From: Novipirellula herctigrandis
GTDB lineage: Bacteria > Planctomycetota > Planctomycetia > Pirellulales > Pirellulaceae
Assembly: GCA_007859835.1 (NCBI GenBank)
Contig: SJPJ01000001.1
Location: 4,066,623-4,130,622 of the forward strand
Reading direction: 5' to 3'
Length of the DNA stretch: 64,000 nucleotides
This document shows positions 1 to 7,810 of this stretch, piece after piece (positions within the stretch are counted from its first letter, which is position 1; each line of letters starts with the position of its first letter). Under the pieces are notes generated by a model. The model was not told the origin of the DNA, did no database searches, and saw only the letters and a list, made by a program, of their open reading frames with translations. Made by a program: the position numbers and the translations under genes.

Positions 1-718
1 CTTCGATTGCCGACACACTGCGGTTCAGTTCGATTGCTTCACCGGGCAATCGATGGGCCAATTGTTTTGGGATCGCTTCCATGCCCGCGGCCGGTATCGC
101 AACGTCTGCTTCGCTGAACATTCGGAAGACGAACTCAAGCATCCGGCTCGGAACTCTGAGCGACTCGTCAAGAAAAACGCCACCGAGGAACGGACGAAAG
201 AATTGGTCGATGATCCGTTTAGAAAACCCGTCGGCTTGAAGCCGTTGGACCGTTGTGGTTTGCGGCCGATGGTAAAGTTCGTCGAGCGAACCTCGCTTGC
301 TTGCATGCCTCAATCCTGCAATCCGCAATTTGTCACTGATGGAACCGACGGGATTAAACGCCGTCGAGGGAATTTCGAGCGGCCGTCGCCAAGGATCGCT
401 CAACAGCGAAAACGACTCGTTTTGCCGAACCAAAGCTCCGGGATCGAATGATTGAAGATTTAATCCGTCATAATCGAGCAGTTCGCGGCACGCCGGATAT
501 GCGGTCAACAGGACCTGAAAACCATGGTCGAGCGTGAAGCCATCGATGTGGTCCGTTCGCACCCGCCCGCCCACACGATCGGTCGCTTCGAGCAACCGCA
601 CGGTTGGTTTCGACGCGCCGGGCGTTTCACAAAGGCGAACCGCACAGGAAAGTCCCGCGAGCCCCGCCCCAATGATTGCTACGTCGCAAGCGTCAGGTGC
701 AGATGCTGACTGATGCAT
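1..718 (-). CDS. FAD-dependent amine oxidase / phytoene-desaturase-like oxidoreductase (partial, C-terminus outside window)
   Basis: The frame opens at the ATG at 716-718 on the minus strand and stays open to the window edge, giving the N-terminal 239 residues. After a short leader there is a Rossmann dinucleotide-binding motif, VAIIGAGLAGLSCA, followed by an acidic strand end (LLEATDRVGGRVRTD). This is the GG doublet of the amine oxidase/phytoene desaturase/protoporphyrinogen oxidase family. The family oxidises amines, carotenoid precursors or porphyrinogens with bound FAD. The catalytic C-terminal half is missing, so the substrate cannot be assigned. The gene is divergent from the small gene at 868 and shares the 150-base spacer with it. 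Confidence 0.85.
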   Translation of the reverse strand, partial: MHQSASAPDACDVAIIGAGLAGLSCAVRLCETPGASKPTVRLLEATDRVGGRVRTDHIDGFTLDHGFQVLLTAYPACRELLDYDGLNLQSFDPGALVRQNESFSLLSDPWRRPLEIPSTAFNPVGSISDKLRIAGLRHASKRGSLDELYHRPQTTTVQRLQADGFSKRIIDQFFRPFLGGVFLDESLRVPSRMLEFVFRMFSEADVAIPAAGMEAIPKQLAHRLPGEAIELNRSVSAIE

Positions 719-867
719 GTTTCACAGATTTTTTTGGAGTGACCGGAATTCTTTTCTGAAAATTCTACCGCTGTGACCAACCTTGTCACAGAGCCTGCGA
801 TAGATGAAGTAGCCCCAGGGGCATTAAACGATTTACCAAAACACCGTATCGAAATAGGGAAGTTCAC

Positions 868-1188
868 ATGGCCAAGTATTACGTGCAATCCGGAAATTTG
901 CGAACGATCGTCCAAGCCGAATCAAGCCGAAAGGCAGCAATTTGGGCGGTCCACCAAGCGATGCAACAAGTGTTACCAATCGACGAAACTCGGTTCTCCG
1001 AAACGCCAAGCCACGAAGACGGTCCGCCTCGGACCGTGATCATGTTGACCAAACGGATGACCGTTAGCGAACGTGGCTATGACCGCAGCGATGCAAATGA
1101 TTTGTCCACATTAGAAGTAATGAATGAGTGGAATCGCATGATCGCCACCCTCGATCGGCTCGAACAAATGATGCACCATGCGGCATGA
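868..1188 (+). CDS. small conserved planctomycete protein of unknown function
   Basis: This is a 106-residue cytoplasmic protein with no signal peptide or membrane segment. The ATG is preceded by a purine-rich GGGAAG ribosome-binding sequence about seven bases upstream. The N-terminus (MAKYYVQSGNLRTIVQAES) looks like a short beta-rich module and is followed by an Ala/Gln-rich helix, then an acidic, helical C-terminus ending MMHHAA. I recall similar short proteins in Rhodopirellula-type genomes, but none with a known role. It is divergent from the oxidoreductase at 718 and convergent with the gene ending at 1339. No function is proposed. Confidence 0.75.
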   Translation: MAKYYVQSGNLRTIVQAESSRKAAIWAVHQAMQQVLPIDETRFSETPSHEDGPPRTVIMLTKRMTVSERGYDRSDANDLSTLEVMNEWNRMIATLDRLEQMMHHAA

Positions 1189-1338
1189 TTGTATGATCCG
1201 CAGCTTCCGGATACATAGTTGCCGAGCAGAAACCAAACGGTTGAAGTTCGGCCTTTCGCCCTTTTCAAAGGCATCGCAGTTGTTGGTTGCTCGGCTGCAC
1301 TCCAATTGGCAACCTCGCAGGTTCGCCTCAGCAAATGC

Positions 1339-1737
1339 CTATTTCCGAAGGTAACCGGCACTGGTTTGGAAATAGCGTCGGCGACGTTCGTCTGTGGGAG
1401 GGTCCGAGACCGACGCTTGTTGTAAATCGACTAAGTTCGCTTGGCAATAACGACAACCGACTTCATCGATATGGAAACGAATGTAGTCGGCCGATTCTTC
1501 TTCAAGCGTACCTAAGACGTATTGGCCAAGCTCCGATCGACTTGGGCATGATAAACGCTCGCGTCGCCATATCGCACCGATCGTGTGCAGCCCCGCAGAT
1601 TCGCGTCCTTGAATTTCCGTCAATCGTTTCCGTAACGCTGCGTCAATCCGCAAACGGTGCTCTAGCTCCGCACTCCGGTTCGGCGGCAATGCTTCGTCAA
1701 GAAACGCGGCAAGTTCCGAATCGGTGAATTGAATCAT
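1339..1737 (-). CDS. small hypothetical protein, anti-sigma-factor-like N-terminus
   Basis: This 132-residue protein starts 11 bases after the FabF stop codon and is probably the last gene of the fatty-acid cluster. Its first half (FTDSELAAFLDEALPP then a charged helix LEHRLRIDAALRKRL) resembles the short helical start of planctomycete anti-sigma and zinc-finger-like proteins. The second half contains HIDEVGCRYCQAN. The His and CxxC could hold a metal in the HxxxCxxC style of ZAS anti-sigma factors (H-I-D-E-V-G-C-R-Y-C is a slightly longer spacing). No membrane segment follows, so a soluble regulator is possible. The function is uncertain. Confidence 0.65.
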   Translation of the reverse strand: MIQFTDSELAAFLDEALPPNRSAELEHRLRIDAALRKRLTEIQGRESAGLHTIGAIWRRERLSCPSRSELGQYVLGTLEEESADYIRFHIDEVGCRYCQANLVDLQQASVSDPPTDERRRRYFQTSAGYLRK

Positions 1738-1748
1738 AGAAAGGCCAT

Positions 1749-3029
1749 TTACTCGAATCGACGCAAACAGAGCGTGACGTTTTGTCCGCCAAATCCAAAA
1801 CTATTATTCAGCGCGTGTTGCACGGTCGCTTCGCGAGCGACATTGGGAACGTAATCGAGATCGCAATCGGGATCAGGATTCTCGTAATTGATCGTGGGTG
1901 GCAAAACGGAATCGCGAATTGCTAATAAACAAACAATCAACTCGGTCACACCACCGGCGGCGATTAAGTGCCCCATCATGCTCTTCGTACTACTGACAGG
2001 AACCTTGTGAGCATTTTCGCCAAAAACGTCTTTACACGCTTTCGTTTCAACTTTGTCGTTCACCGTCGTGCTGGTACCGTGCGCGTTGACATATTGAATG
2101 TCGGAGGGATTTAGTCCTGCGTCGGAAATCGCCATTCGCATCGCCGAGATCCCGCCATGACCATCAGGCGGAATGTCCGTGACGCGATATGCATCGGCAG
2201 TCGAACCATATCCGGCAACTTCACCATAAATGGTGGCGCCGCGTTTCTTTGCCGCTTCGAGTTCTTCGAGAACGATCATCGCGGAACCTTCGCCAAGAAC
2301 AAACCCGTTGCGAAGTCGGTCAAACGGACGACTTGCCTTGGTAGGTTCATCATTGCTTTCGCTCATCGCCGTGAGCAAATTAAAGCCGGTCACACCGAGT
2401 GGATGGATCATGCTATGCGTTCCTCCGGCAAGCATCACATCCGCATCACCGCGGCGAATAATTTCGGTCGCTTCGCCACACGCTTGGCTGCTGGCGGCGC
2501 AGGCGGTCAAGCAGTTGAGATTGGGTCCTTGGGCGTTGAAAAGAGCTGCCAAGTGTGCGGCAGGCATGTTCGGTTCCTGCTCGAGCTCCTTTGCCGGATC
2601 GAGTAGTTCGATTCCCTTGGCGATGAATTTCGCTGCGTCGTAGTCACCATCTTCGAGCGCCGCCGACATCATCTTGCTAAACGTCATGAAGTCTTGGTTG
2701 CCTTCGCCACTACCCATGTAGACGCCAAATCGCGTCGGATCAATTATCGAATCGATCACGCCGCTATCTTGCATCGCCTGTTTGGCTGCACCAATCGCAA
2801 AACGCGTGTGGCGGCCACGTTTGGCCCATTTTTCCAACGGCTCGCCAACTTTGGTGACATCCCAATCTTTGACTTCGGCGCTGATCTTTGTTGGAAAACC
2901 GCTGGCGTCAAACAGCGTCGTTTTGGCGACACCACTTTTGCCTTCCTTTAGGCCCGACCAAACGGCTTGAGCGTCATGGCCCATCGGGTTGATCATACCG
3001 ATACCAGTGACGACGACTCGGCGACGCAT
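1749..3029 (-). CDS. fabF: beta-ketoacyl-ACP synthase II (FabF family)
   Basis: This 426-residue thiolase-fold condensing enzyme elongates acyl-ACP chains with malonyl-ACP in the cytoplasm. The catalytic triad is visible: Cys177 in CLTACAASS, His318 in NAHGTST and His355 in MMGHLIAAGG, with Lys350 in the conserved STKS. The N-terminus RRVVVTGIGMINPMG is typical of the family. A stretch of about 15 residues around 140-160 (rich in Glu and Pro) precedes the nucleophile region. It lies 51 bases after the hotdog gene and near a long ACP gene, so it probably works with that carrier. The housekeeping or specialised role cannot be decided from sequence alone. Confidence 0.93.
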   Translation of the reverse strand: MRRRVVVTGIGMINPMGHDAQAVWSGLKEGKSGVAKTTLFDASGFPTKISAEVKDWDVTKVGEPLEKWAKRGRHTRFAIGAAKQAMQDSGVIDSIIDPTRFGVYMGSGEGNQDFMTFSKMMSAALEDGDYDAAKFIAKGIELLDPAKELEQEPNMPAAHLAALFNAQGPNLNCLTACAASSQACGEATEIIRRGDADVMLAGGTHSMIHPLGVTGFNLLTAMSESNDEPTKASRPFDRLRNGFVLGEGSAMIVLEELEAAKKRGATIYGEVAGYGSTADAYRVTDIPPDGHGGISAMRMAISDAGLNPSDIQYVNAHGTSTTVNDKVETKACKDVFGENAHKVPVSSTKSMMGHLIAAGGVTELIVCLLAIRDSVLPPTINYENPDPDCDLDYVPNVAREATVQHALNNSFGFGGQNVTLCLRRFE

Positions 3030-3080
3030 GGGGGAACCTTCTGTAATTGATGTTGAAAGGGATTGGGAAAAAGGGGCTTG

Positions 3081-3587
3081 CTAAAGGTTAGCGTACTTGG
3101 GAACAGGGTTGCCCTGCGAGTCGACCGCGACATGGAAAAAGTGCATCAGTCGTAACATCGCTTCGAGGTCACCGGGACCAAATAGCGGGCCGTCGGTGAA
3201 CCGGCCCTCTTCTAAAAATGCGAACATCAAATCGATTTCCGCGTGTCGCTTATCGCCAATGTGGCTAACGCTGGTCACGGTTGCACCTGTGTCGTGCACC
3301 GACTCCATGTTCACTTTGTAGGAGAGTTGATCCCCAGGAATCGCGGGACAGTAAAACTGTGCCTTACCGACTTTCGCCAAAACACATCGTTTTTCAAACG
3401 CGAAATGTTCAGAGACCAATATTCCACCCAACTGGGCCATGCCCTCGATCACCAATGTTGGTGGCAACATGGGAAACCCAGGCTGGTATTCGTCCACAAC
3501 CACTTCGTCCAACGACACATTCTTGATGCCGTGAGCGTGGCTGCCGCTAACAAATTCGGTAAAACGATCGACCCAGAACCAACGCAT
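3081..3587 (-). CDS. FabZ/FabA-like hotdog protein with substituted catalytic histidine
   Basis: The protein is 168 residues long when started at the ATG at 3587, which lies just after the ACP stop codon. An upstream alternative start would overlap the ACP. It has the hotdog dehydratase signature EYQPGFPMLPPTLVIEGMAQLGG. In active FabZ this reads HFPGxPxMPGVxxxEAMAQ. Here the histidine position is Tyr34 and the following aromatic is Gln, while the acidic residue Glu48 is retained. Dehydration of 3-hydroxyacyl-ACP needs that His, so the protein is either inactive, structural, or a partner of the second hotdog protein at 4063. It sits between ACP and FabF. Confidence 0.85.
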   Translation of the reverse strand: MRWFWVDRFTEFVSGSHAHGIKNVSLDEVVVDEYQPGFPMLPPTLVIEGMAQLGGILVSEHFAFEKRCVLAKVGKAQFYCPAIPGDQLSYKVNMESVHDTGATVTSVSHIGDKRHAEIDLMFAFLEEGRFTDGPLFGPGDLEAMLRLMHFFHVAVDSQGNPVPKYANL

Positions 3588-3594
3588 CGGCGGA

Positions 3595-3984
3595 CTAGGC
3601 TCCAAGCTTTGTTTGGACGTAATTGCACAAGTCGCCAACGGTCAACAAGTTGCCAAAGTTCTCAACGCGAGGATCGGTTTCGAACTCCGACAAGTCGGCC
3701 CAAGGCATGCGAGTCTTCAATTCCACCAAACCGTCGGCGGTGACTTTGCCATCTTGGACGTATTGGGTGTTGGTCAAAACATCTTCGGGCGACAATTCTT
3801 CGCGAGGAATAGTGATGTCGAATGCTTTTTCGAGCTTGAAGACAATATCCAGAAAGTCAATCGATTCGGCGCCCAGGTCGCCGACCAAGGTCGCATCACT
3901 CGTTACTTCGTCATCATCCACGCCGAGAGCGTCTACGAGTGATTCTTGAACTTTTGCAAAGATGTCGTCTTGAGAAAGGGCCAT
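3595..3984 (-). CDS. acyl carrier protein, long form
   Basis: This 129-residue acidic carrier protein has its phosphopantetheine attachment at Ser41 in GDLGAESIDFLDIVF, the usual D-S-(I/L) context, preceded by the helix-I region ALSQDDIFAKVQESL. A canonical ACP is about 78 residues. Here roughly 45 extra residues (about 68-115, with KTRMPWADLSEFETDP) separate the helix-II region from the closing TVGDLCNYVQTKLGA helix. The AAGGA Shine-Dalgarno sequence is upstream of ATG 3984. It lies 7 bases before the downstream hotdog gene and about 78 bases after the upstream one. It should carry intermediates for the neighbouring FabF. Confidence 0.9.
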   Translation of the reverse strand: MALSQDDIFAKVQESLVDALGVDDDEVTSDATLVGDLGAESIDFLDIVFKLEKAFDITIPREELSPEDVLTNTQYVQDGKVTADGLVELKTRMPWADLSEFETDPRVENFGNLLTVGDLCNYVQTKLGA

Positions 3985-4062
3985 GAGCGGGAATCCTTCG
4001 GTTTTCTTTTTAGTAAATGGAGCTGATGGAAGTTAAACAGTAATACGATGTCGTCGTCGCGA

Positions 4063-4539
4063 CTAAGTCGAAAGCAGAGGTCCAAAGAGTTCCTGGAACT
4101 GTTTTTTCGCACGCTGCCGCACGTCTTGGTCGGTTTGTAATCTTTCTGGATCGTTACAGCTACACCGTTCTAATAACAGTCGGGCGGAAACGGTCGTTCG
4201 ACCTTGCTTGGTTGCCGAAGCTTTGACAGTGGTTAAAAGGCCGTCGGTCTTGATTGATTCGGCCCTGATCTGAAGCGTTTCACCGGGAGCAAGGAAATCC
4301 CCGAATTTGACGCTTCGCGCTTCGCGTAGCAAGACCAATGGGTACTGAAAATCGTCTCCCGTACGAATCATCCATATCGCCGCTTGGTACAATGCCTCAA
4401 GCATCATCACCCCCGGCATGACGGGAAAACGTGGAAAATGGTCAAGCAAGCACTCTTCCTCGGCCCGAAGCGTTCGCTCAGCCGTGATTCGCTTGCCAGG
4501 TTCGATCGCAATGATCTTGTCGAGTTGTCGGTACTTCAT
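4063..4539 (-). CDS. FabZ/FabA-like 3-hydroxyacyl-ACP dehydratase
   Basis: This 158-residue hotdog protein carries a near-canonical active-site segment, LLDHFPRFPVMPGVMMLEALYQAA. The catalytic His34 and acidic Glu48 are both present, although the usual Gly after HFP is Arg. These residues fall at the same positions as Tyr34/Glu48 of the paralogue at 3081. The pair may act as a heterodimer with one complete active site. It is the first gene of the minus-strand cluster dehydratase-ACP-hotdog-FabF. The C-terminal 30 residues are basic and helical, ending in QFQELFGP. Confidence 0.85.
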   Translation of the reverse strand: MKYRQLDKIIAIEPGKRITAERTLRAEEECLLDHFPRFPVMPGVMMLEALYQAAIWMIRTGDDFQYPLVLLREARSVKFGDFLAPGETLQIRAESIKTDGLLTTVKASATKQGRTTVSARLLLERCSCNDPERLQTDQDVRQRAKKQFQELFGPLLST

Positions 4540-4667
4540 GGAATCCGTGAATTAGGTCAATCTGGTGCAGCATGAAAATGGCCACCCGAGTGCCATAAAA
4601 TAGTTTTCCCGACCGATTCACTCAACCGGACTTACCTAACCAACATGAACCTTGGGATGCTTTTTCG

Positions 4668-5075
4668 CTATCCTTGCACTGGCTCACGCCGCTGGGGACC
4701 AGCGATTTCGGGGCCTGAGTGGATAATCTGGTTCGATTGATTCACAAAAACCAATTTCGGCTGATGGTTAACGGCATCAGACTCCGGAACAAAAGTATAG
4801 GTCGCCAAGATCACTCGGTCGCCCGGCTGCATCAAATGAGCGGCCGCACCGTTCATGCAAATGTCACTGGATCCAGGCAACCCGGCGATCGCGTAGGTTT
4901 CCAGTCGCGTTCCCCGGGTGGTGTTCCAAACATGGACCGACTCATAGGGTAATATTCCCGCAGCCCGCATCAATTCCGGCGGAATGGTGACGCTGCCTTC
5001 ATAATCGACATCGGCCCCCGTTACGGTGGCACGATGGATTTTTGCCGAGAGTAGTTTTCGAGTTGGTCCTGTCAT
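4668..5075 (-). CDS. panD: aspartate 1-decarboxylase (pyruvoyl enzyme)
   Basis: This 135-residue proenzyme makes beta-alanine from L-aspartate for pantothenate and hence for coenzyme A and ACP cofactors. The self-cleavage site is visible as Gly27-Ser28 in DYEGSVTIP. It is preceded by the conserved KIHRATVTGAD with Lys12, and the conserved NTTRGTRLETYAI and GDRVILATY segments follow. I chose the ATG at 5075. A GTG two codons upstream (5081) is also possible. The gene lies upstream of, and on the same strand as, the ACP/FabF cluster, which needs pantetheine. The 128-base spacer suggests separate transcription. Confidence 0.93.
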   Translation of the reverse strand: MTGPTRKLLSAKIHRATVTGADVDYEGSVTIPPELMRAAGILPYESVHVWNTTRGTRLETYAIAGLPGSSDICMNGAAAHLMQPGDRVILATYTFVPESDAVNHQPKLVFVNQSNQIIHSGPEIAGPQRREPVQG

Positions 5076-5170
5076 CGTCACTTTTTTGTACGTCAGGCTT
5101 AAAAGATACGATAGAATTCTAGCCTAACATTGGGGGTTGCCCAGCCAGTCGGAGAAAGGCTGACATACGT

Positions 5171-5566
5171 CTATTCTGCTTTTTCAATGACCTTTTCGGC
5201 CAAATAGGGCTCTAGCAACTCTCGCGTGACTTCATCTTCGAGCGTCAGCTTACCAAAACCAAGGACGCCGCCCAGCTCCACTGCCGATTGTTGGTGCTCT
5301 TCATAATTGGTCACCAACATCACGGGAATTTCACTAAATTCTGCATCGGCCTTAATTTTAGCAAGAATTTCCAAACCGTCCGTATAGTCTCGGTCGAGTT
5401 TTCGATTGATGGTCACCAAATCCACTTTGCGAGTGCGTAATGCCTCGACTGTATCGTCGAGGCCGTGCGTTTGAATCACCGACGCTCGGAAATGCGACGA
5501 GGCCATCCGGCGGATTGCTTGGAAATCAGGGCCACAATTGCCACAGTCGACTAATAATTTCGCCAT
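5171..5566 (-). CDS. receiver-like (response-regulator fold) protein lacking the phosphoacceptor Asp
   Basis: This 131-residue protein starts at the ATG at 5566. A longer frame begins ten codons upstream. The strand/helix pattern matches a CheY-like receiver: LLVDCGN, a central VDLVTINRKLD, then IPVMLVTNYEE and a closing GFGKLTLED. The residue at the phosphoacceptor position is Asn54 (DLVTIN, where DLVLLD is expected). Only one acidic residue remains of the usual N-terminal pair (Asp7). The Thr86 and Lys106 equivalents are kept. It has no output domain. It probably acts as a phosphorylation-independent binding module. It follows the propeller genes on the same strand. Confidence 0.75.
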   Translation of the reverse strand: MAKLLVDCGNCGPDFQAIRRMASSHFRASVIQTHGLDDTVEALRTRKVDLVTINRKLDRDYTDGLEILAKIKADAEFSEIPVMLVTNYEEHQQSAVELGGVLGFGKLTLEDEVTRELLEPYLAEKVIEKAE

Positions 5567-5688
5567 CTTATCGCCGCTTCGTTTCCGAAAGGGCACTTAT
5601 CGAAAAATCGAGGAAAAAGGAGTTCGTACAAGGAGATTATCCAAGACTCTTCGGCTGACAAGCACCGAATGCTCAGCAAATCATGTCA

Positions 5689-7737
5689 CTATTTGGACCT
5701 TCCGATGGCGAAAAGCTTGTCTTTGGTGCTGATATACACCGTTGAATTAGCAGCAACGGGCGTGCTGTAAACGCTGGTTCCCATGTTAATTTCATCGACC
5801 GGCTCATTATTTTTTGGGCCAAATTCGAAAATTGCAACATCCCCGTCCTCATCGCCGAAATACACGCGTCCATCGGCAATCAACGGGCTGCCCCAACTTT
5901 GGGCAAACATGTCGTAGGTAAAATAGACAATTGGCTTTCCCTCTTCGCTCGGTTTTGCATCCAAACAATGCACCAAACCGGCAAAGTCGGCGATGTAGAG
6001 GATGTCATCCTTGATTGCCACCGTGCCACAGCTGCGATGCATCTCTTCCTCGAAGTCAAACTCTCCATCCGCGTTTTGATCCGCCATGCTGTAGTGCCAC
6101 ACGACGGCTGAATTGGGGTTGTCGACTGCTGCTTCGCCATTCTTTGGAATCACCGCTTGAATTCGACGGTGAGGAATCGGTGTTCGCGTTCCATCGTCTT
6201 CAATTTTGACTGCTAACTCCGGCGAAACGTCGCCTCGCATGGTTGGATCAATACACCACAAGTGGCCTTCGCCTTCACCATGCTCGGGGTCTTGGCCGAC
6301 GGCGACGTAAACGTGTCCATCATAAGCAACCGGCGTTGCGATAATGTTATTGCGGGTCCCTTTTCCGCCAAGCTTCCAGACCGACTCCTTCGGATTGCAA
6401 TCAAACTTCCACAACAACTCCGGTTTCCCATCAATCCCCTTATCCGCTTTGAAACTGTAAATGTATCCATCTCCACCAGCGAACAAAGCTTGCGGCACAC
6501 CGCCAAACTCAGCAACCGCAGGGCTTGACCATTGGCCGTGAACCAAGTTGTTACCGGGCGAATCATTCGTCCAGTAAACTTCGGCCGTGTGTTTGTCCAT
6601 GCAAATGAAACTTGGAGCGTCAGGGGCGGGCAAGTTGATGTGCGACTCATCGATTCCGTTGCTGGTATTGACGAACAAGAGATCGCCATAGCCGGTGACG
6701 CTGCACGACGCCATGTTGTGTTGGCTAACGCCAAGCTCTTCCATCATGTTGTATACCCAGACGGTATCCGCATCGCGTTGGTCGCTTGTGCCAAGGGTTT
6801 TGATGAACATCAGCCGCGGACCGATCGCTTTGACAGTGATGACACGGTCCACGCCCGCGAACTTGCCCATCAACGTCCAAACCTTTCCTTCACTAATTGT
6901 TTTCACTTCCGCATCGCCATCGAGCGGTTCACCAGCTTCTTCGAGCGTCTGTTTTGCTTCGTCCGAAAGTGCACCCTTGGTCAACGCTGCCATCGTGGCC
7001 TCGTAAGCTTTCGCCCCCGGACCGGCGTTCATGATCTGCGCGACATTGGCAGGCTCGTTCACAACCGGACCGTCGTCTTCACCGTCGAGGAAACCTTCGG
7101 TATCCAAACAACGCACTTCACCACGGCTCGTGACAAACCACAAGCGATCTCCTTCGACCATCGACGCTGAACACACGCCCTGCAAAGGCCAATCGTGAAC
7201 GCGGCCAGTAATCAATTTCTCGCTACTATGTTGCCACAGGAAATCACCATTCACTTCGTCAAATGCCAACAAGCATCCCAAGTCCACGGTCGAAGGATAG
7301 CGATCTAGATAGCCAGCCCCGTTGTTGGTACCAACAAAAACCTTTCCATCGGAGATCACAGGGTTACCGTACGTTTGGCTACCAAGCTGCGATACCCAGC
7401 GGATGTTCTCGGATGATTCCTTATCCCACTCGCCCGTTTTGCGGTCAAAGTTACCGATGTCCCACATATCGGTAAGGCCGGTCACGTTGGGCGTGTTGTT
7501 ACGTAGCCGAGTTCCACCCCACTGTGGCCACGAATCGCCTGCTTCGAGTATCGCTTCGGGCTTCTTGAATTCTTGGACCTCCGCCGATGCAGTCTCGGTT
7601 GAAACCAAGGCTAACTCGGGTGAATCTGCTTGCGCAACCGTCGCAGGATGACAACCGCTCAGGGCAAGCGACATCAGACTGCCACTAAAGGTGGCTGCAA
7701 AAATCAAGGCCCATGCGGACATTTCGTTTTTCTTCAT
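5689..7737 (-). CDS. PQQ-like beta-propeller lipoprotein
   Basis: This 682-residue exported protein has an N-terminal signal (MKKNEMSAWALIFAATFSG) ending in the lipobox ALSGC, so it is probably anchored in a membrane by a diacylated Cys. The mature part carries repeated propeller blades of the type WVSQLGSQTYGNPVISDGKVFVGTNN, CLDAKPSEEGKPIVYF and WGSPLIADGRVYFGDEDGDV. These are the PQQ/BamB-type quinoprotein repeats abundant in planctomycetes. No catalytic Asp/Ca site of true alcohol dehydrogenases can be recognised. It follows the related gene ending at 7811 by 73 bases and may be co-transcribed with it. The ligand is unknown. Confidence 0.88.
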   Translation of the reverse strand: MKKNEMSAWALIFAATFSGSLMSLALSGCHPATVAQADSPELALVSTETASAEVQEFKKPEAILEAGDSWPQWGGTRLRNNTPNVTGLTDMWDIGNFDRKTGEWDKESSENIRWVSQLGSQTYGNPVISDGKVFVGTNNGAGYLDRYPSTVDLGCLLAFDEVNGDFLWQHSSEKLITGRVHDWPLQGVCSASMVEGDRLWFVTSRGEVRCLDTEGFLDGEDDGPVVNEPANVAQIMNAGPGAKAYEATMAALTKGALSDEAKQTLEEAGEPLDGDAEVKTISEGKVWTLMGKFAGVDRVITVKAIGPRLMFIKTLGTSDQRDADTVWVYNMMEELGVSQHNMASCSVTGYGDLLFVNTSNGIDESHINLPAPDAPSFICMDKHTAEVYWTNDSPGNNLVHGQWSSPAVAEFGGVPQALFAGGDGYIYSFKADKGIDGKPELLWKFDCNPKESVWKLGGKGTRNNIIATPVAYDGHVYVAVGQDPEHGEGEGHLWCIDPTMRGDVSPELAVKIEDDGTRTPIPHRRIQAVIPKNGEAAVDNPNSAVVWHYSMADQNADGEFDFEEEMHRSCGTVAIKDDILYIADFAGLVHCLDAKPSEEGKPIVYFTYDMFAQSWGSPLIADGRVYFGDEDGDVAIFEFGPKNNEPVDEINMGTSVYSTPVAANSTVYISTKDKLFAIGRSK

Positions 7738-7810
7738 TCGATTAATTGGTGCGTTGTAGGTTGTGTTGAATCAGGCTGAGAAAGGCGAGCGAACCGGAAA
7801 TTAATACGCG

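Noticed and set aside
53-451. Plus-strand open frame over the oxidoreductase
   Set aside because: The minus-strand reading has the Rossmann and GGR motifs, while this reading has none.
1190-1217. Hairpin ATCCG/CGGAT near the end of the 868 gene as a terminator
   Set aside because: The arms are short and no T run follows.
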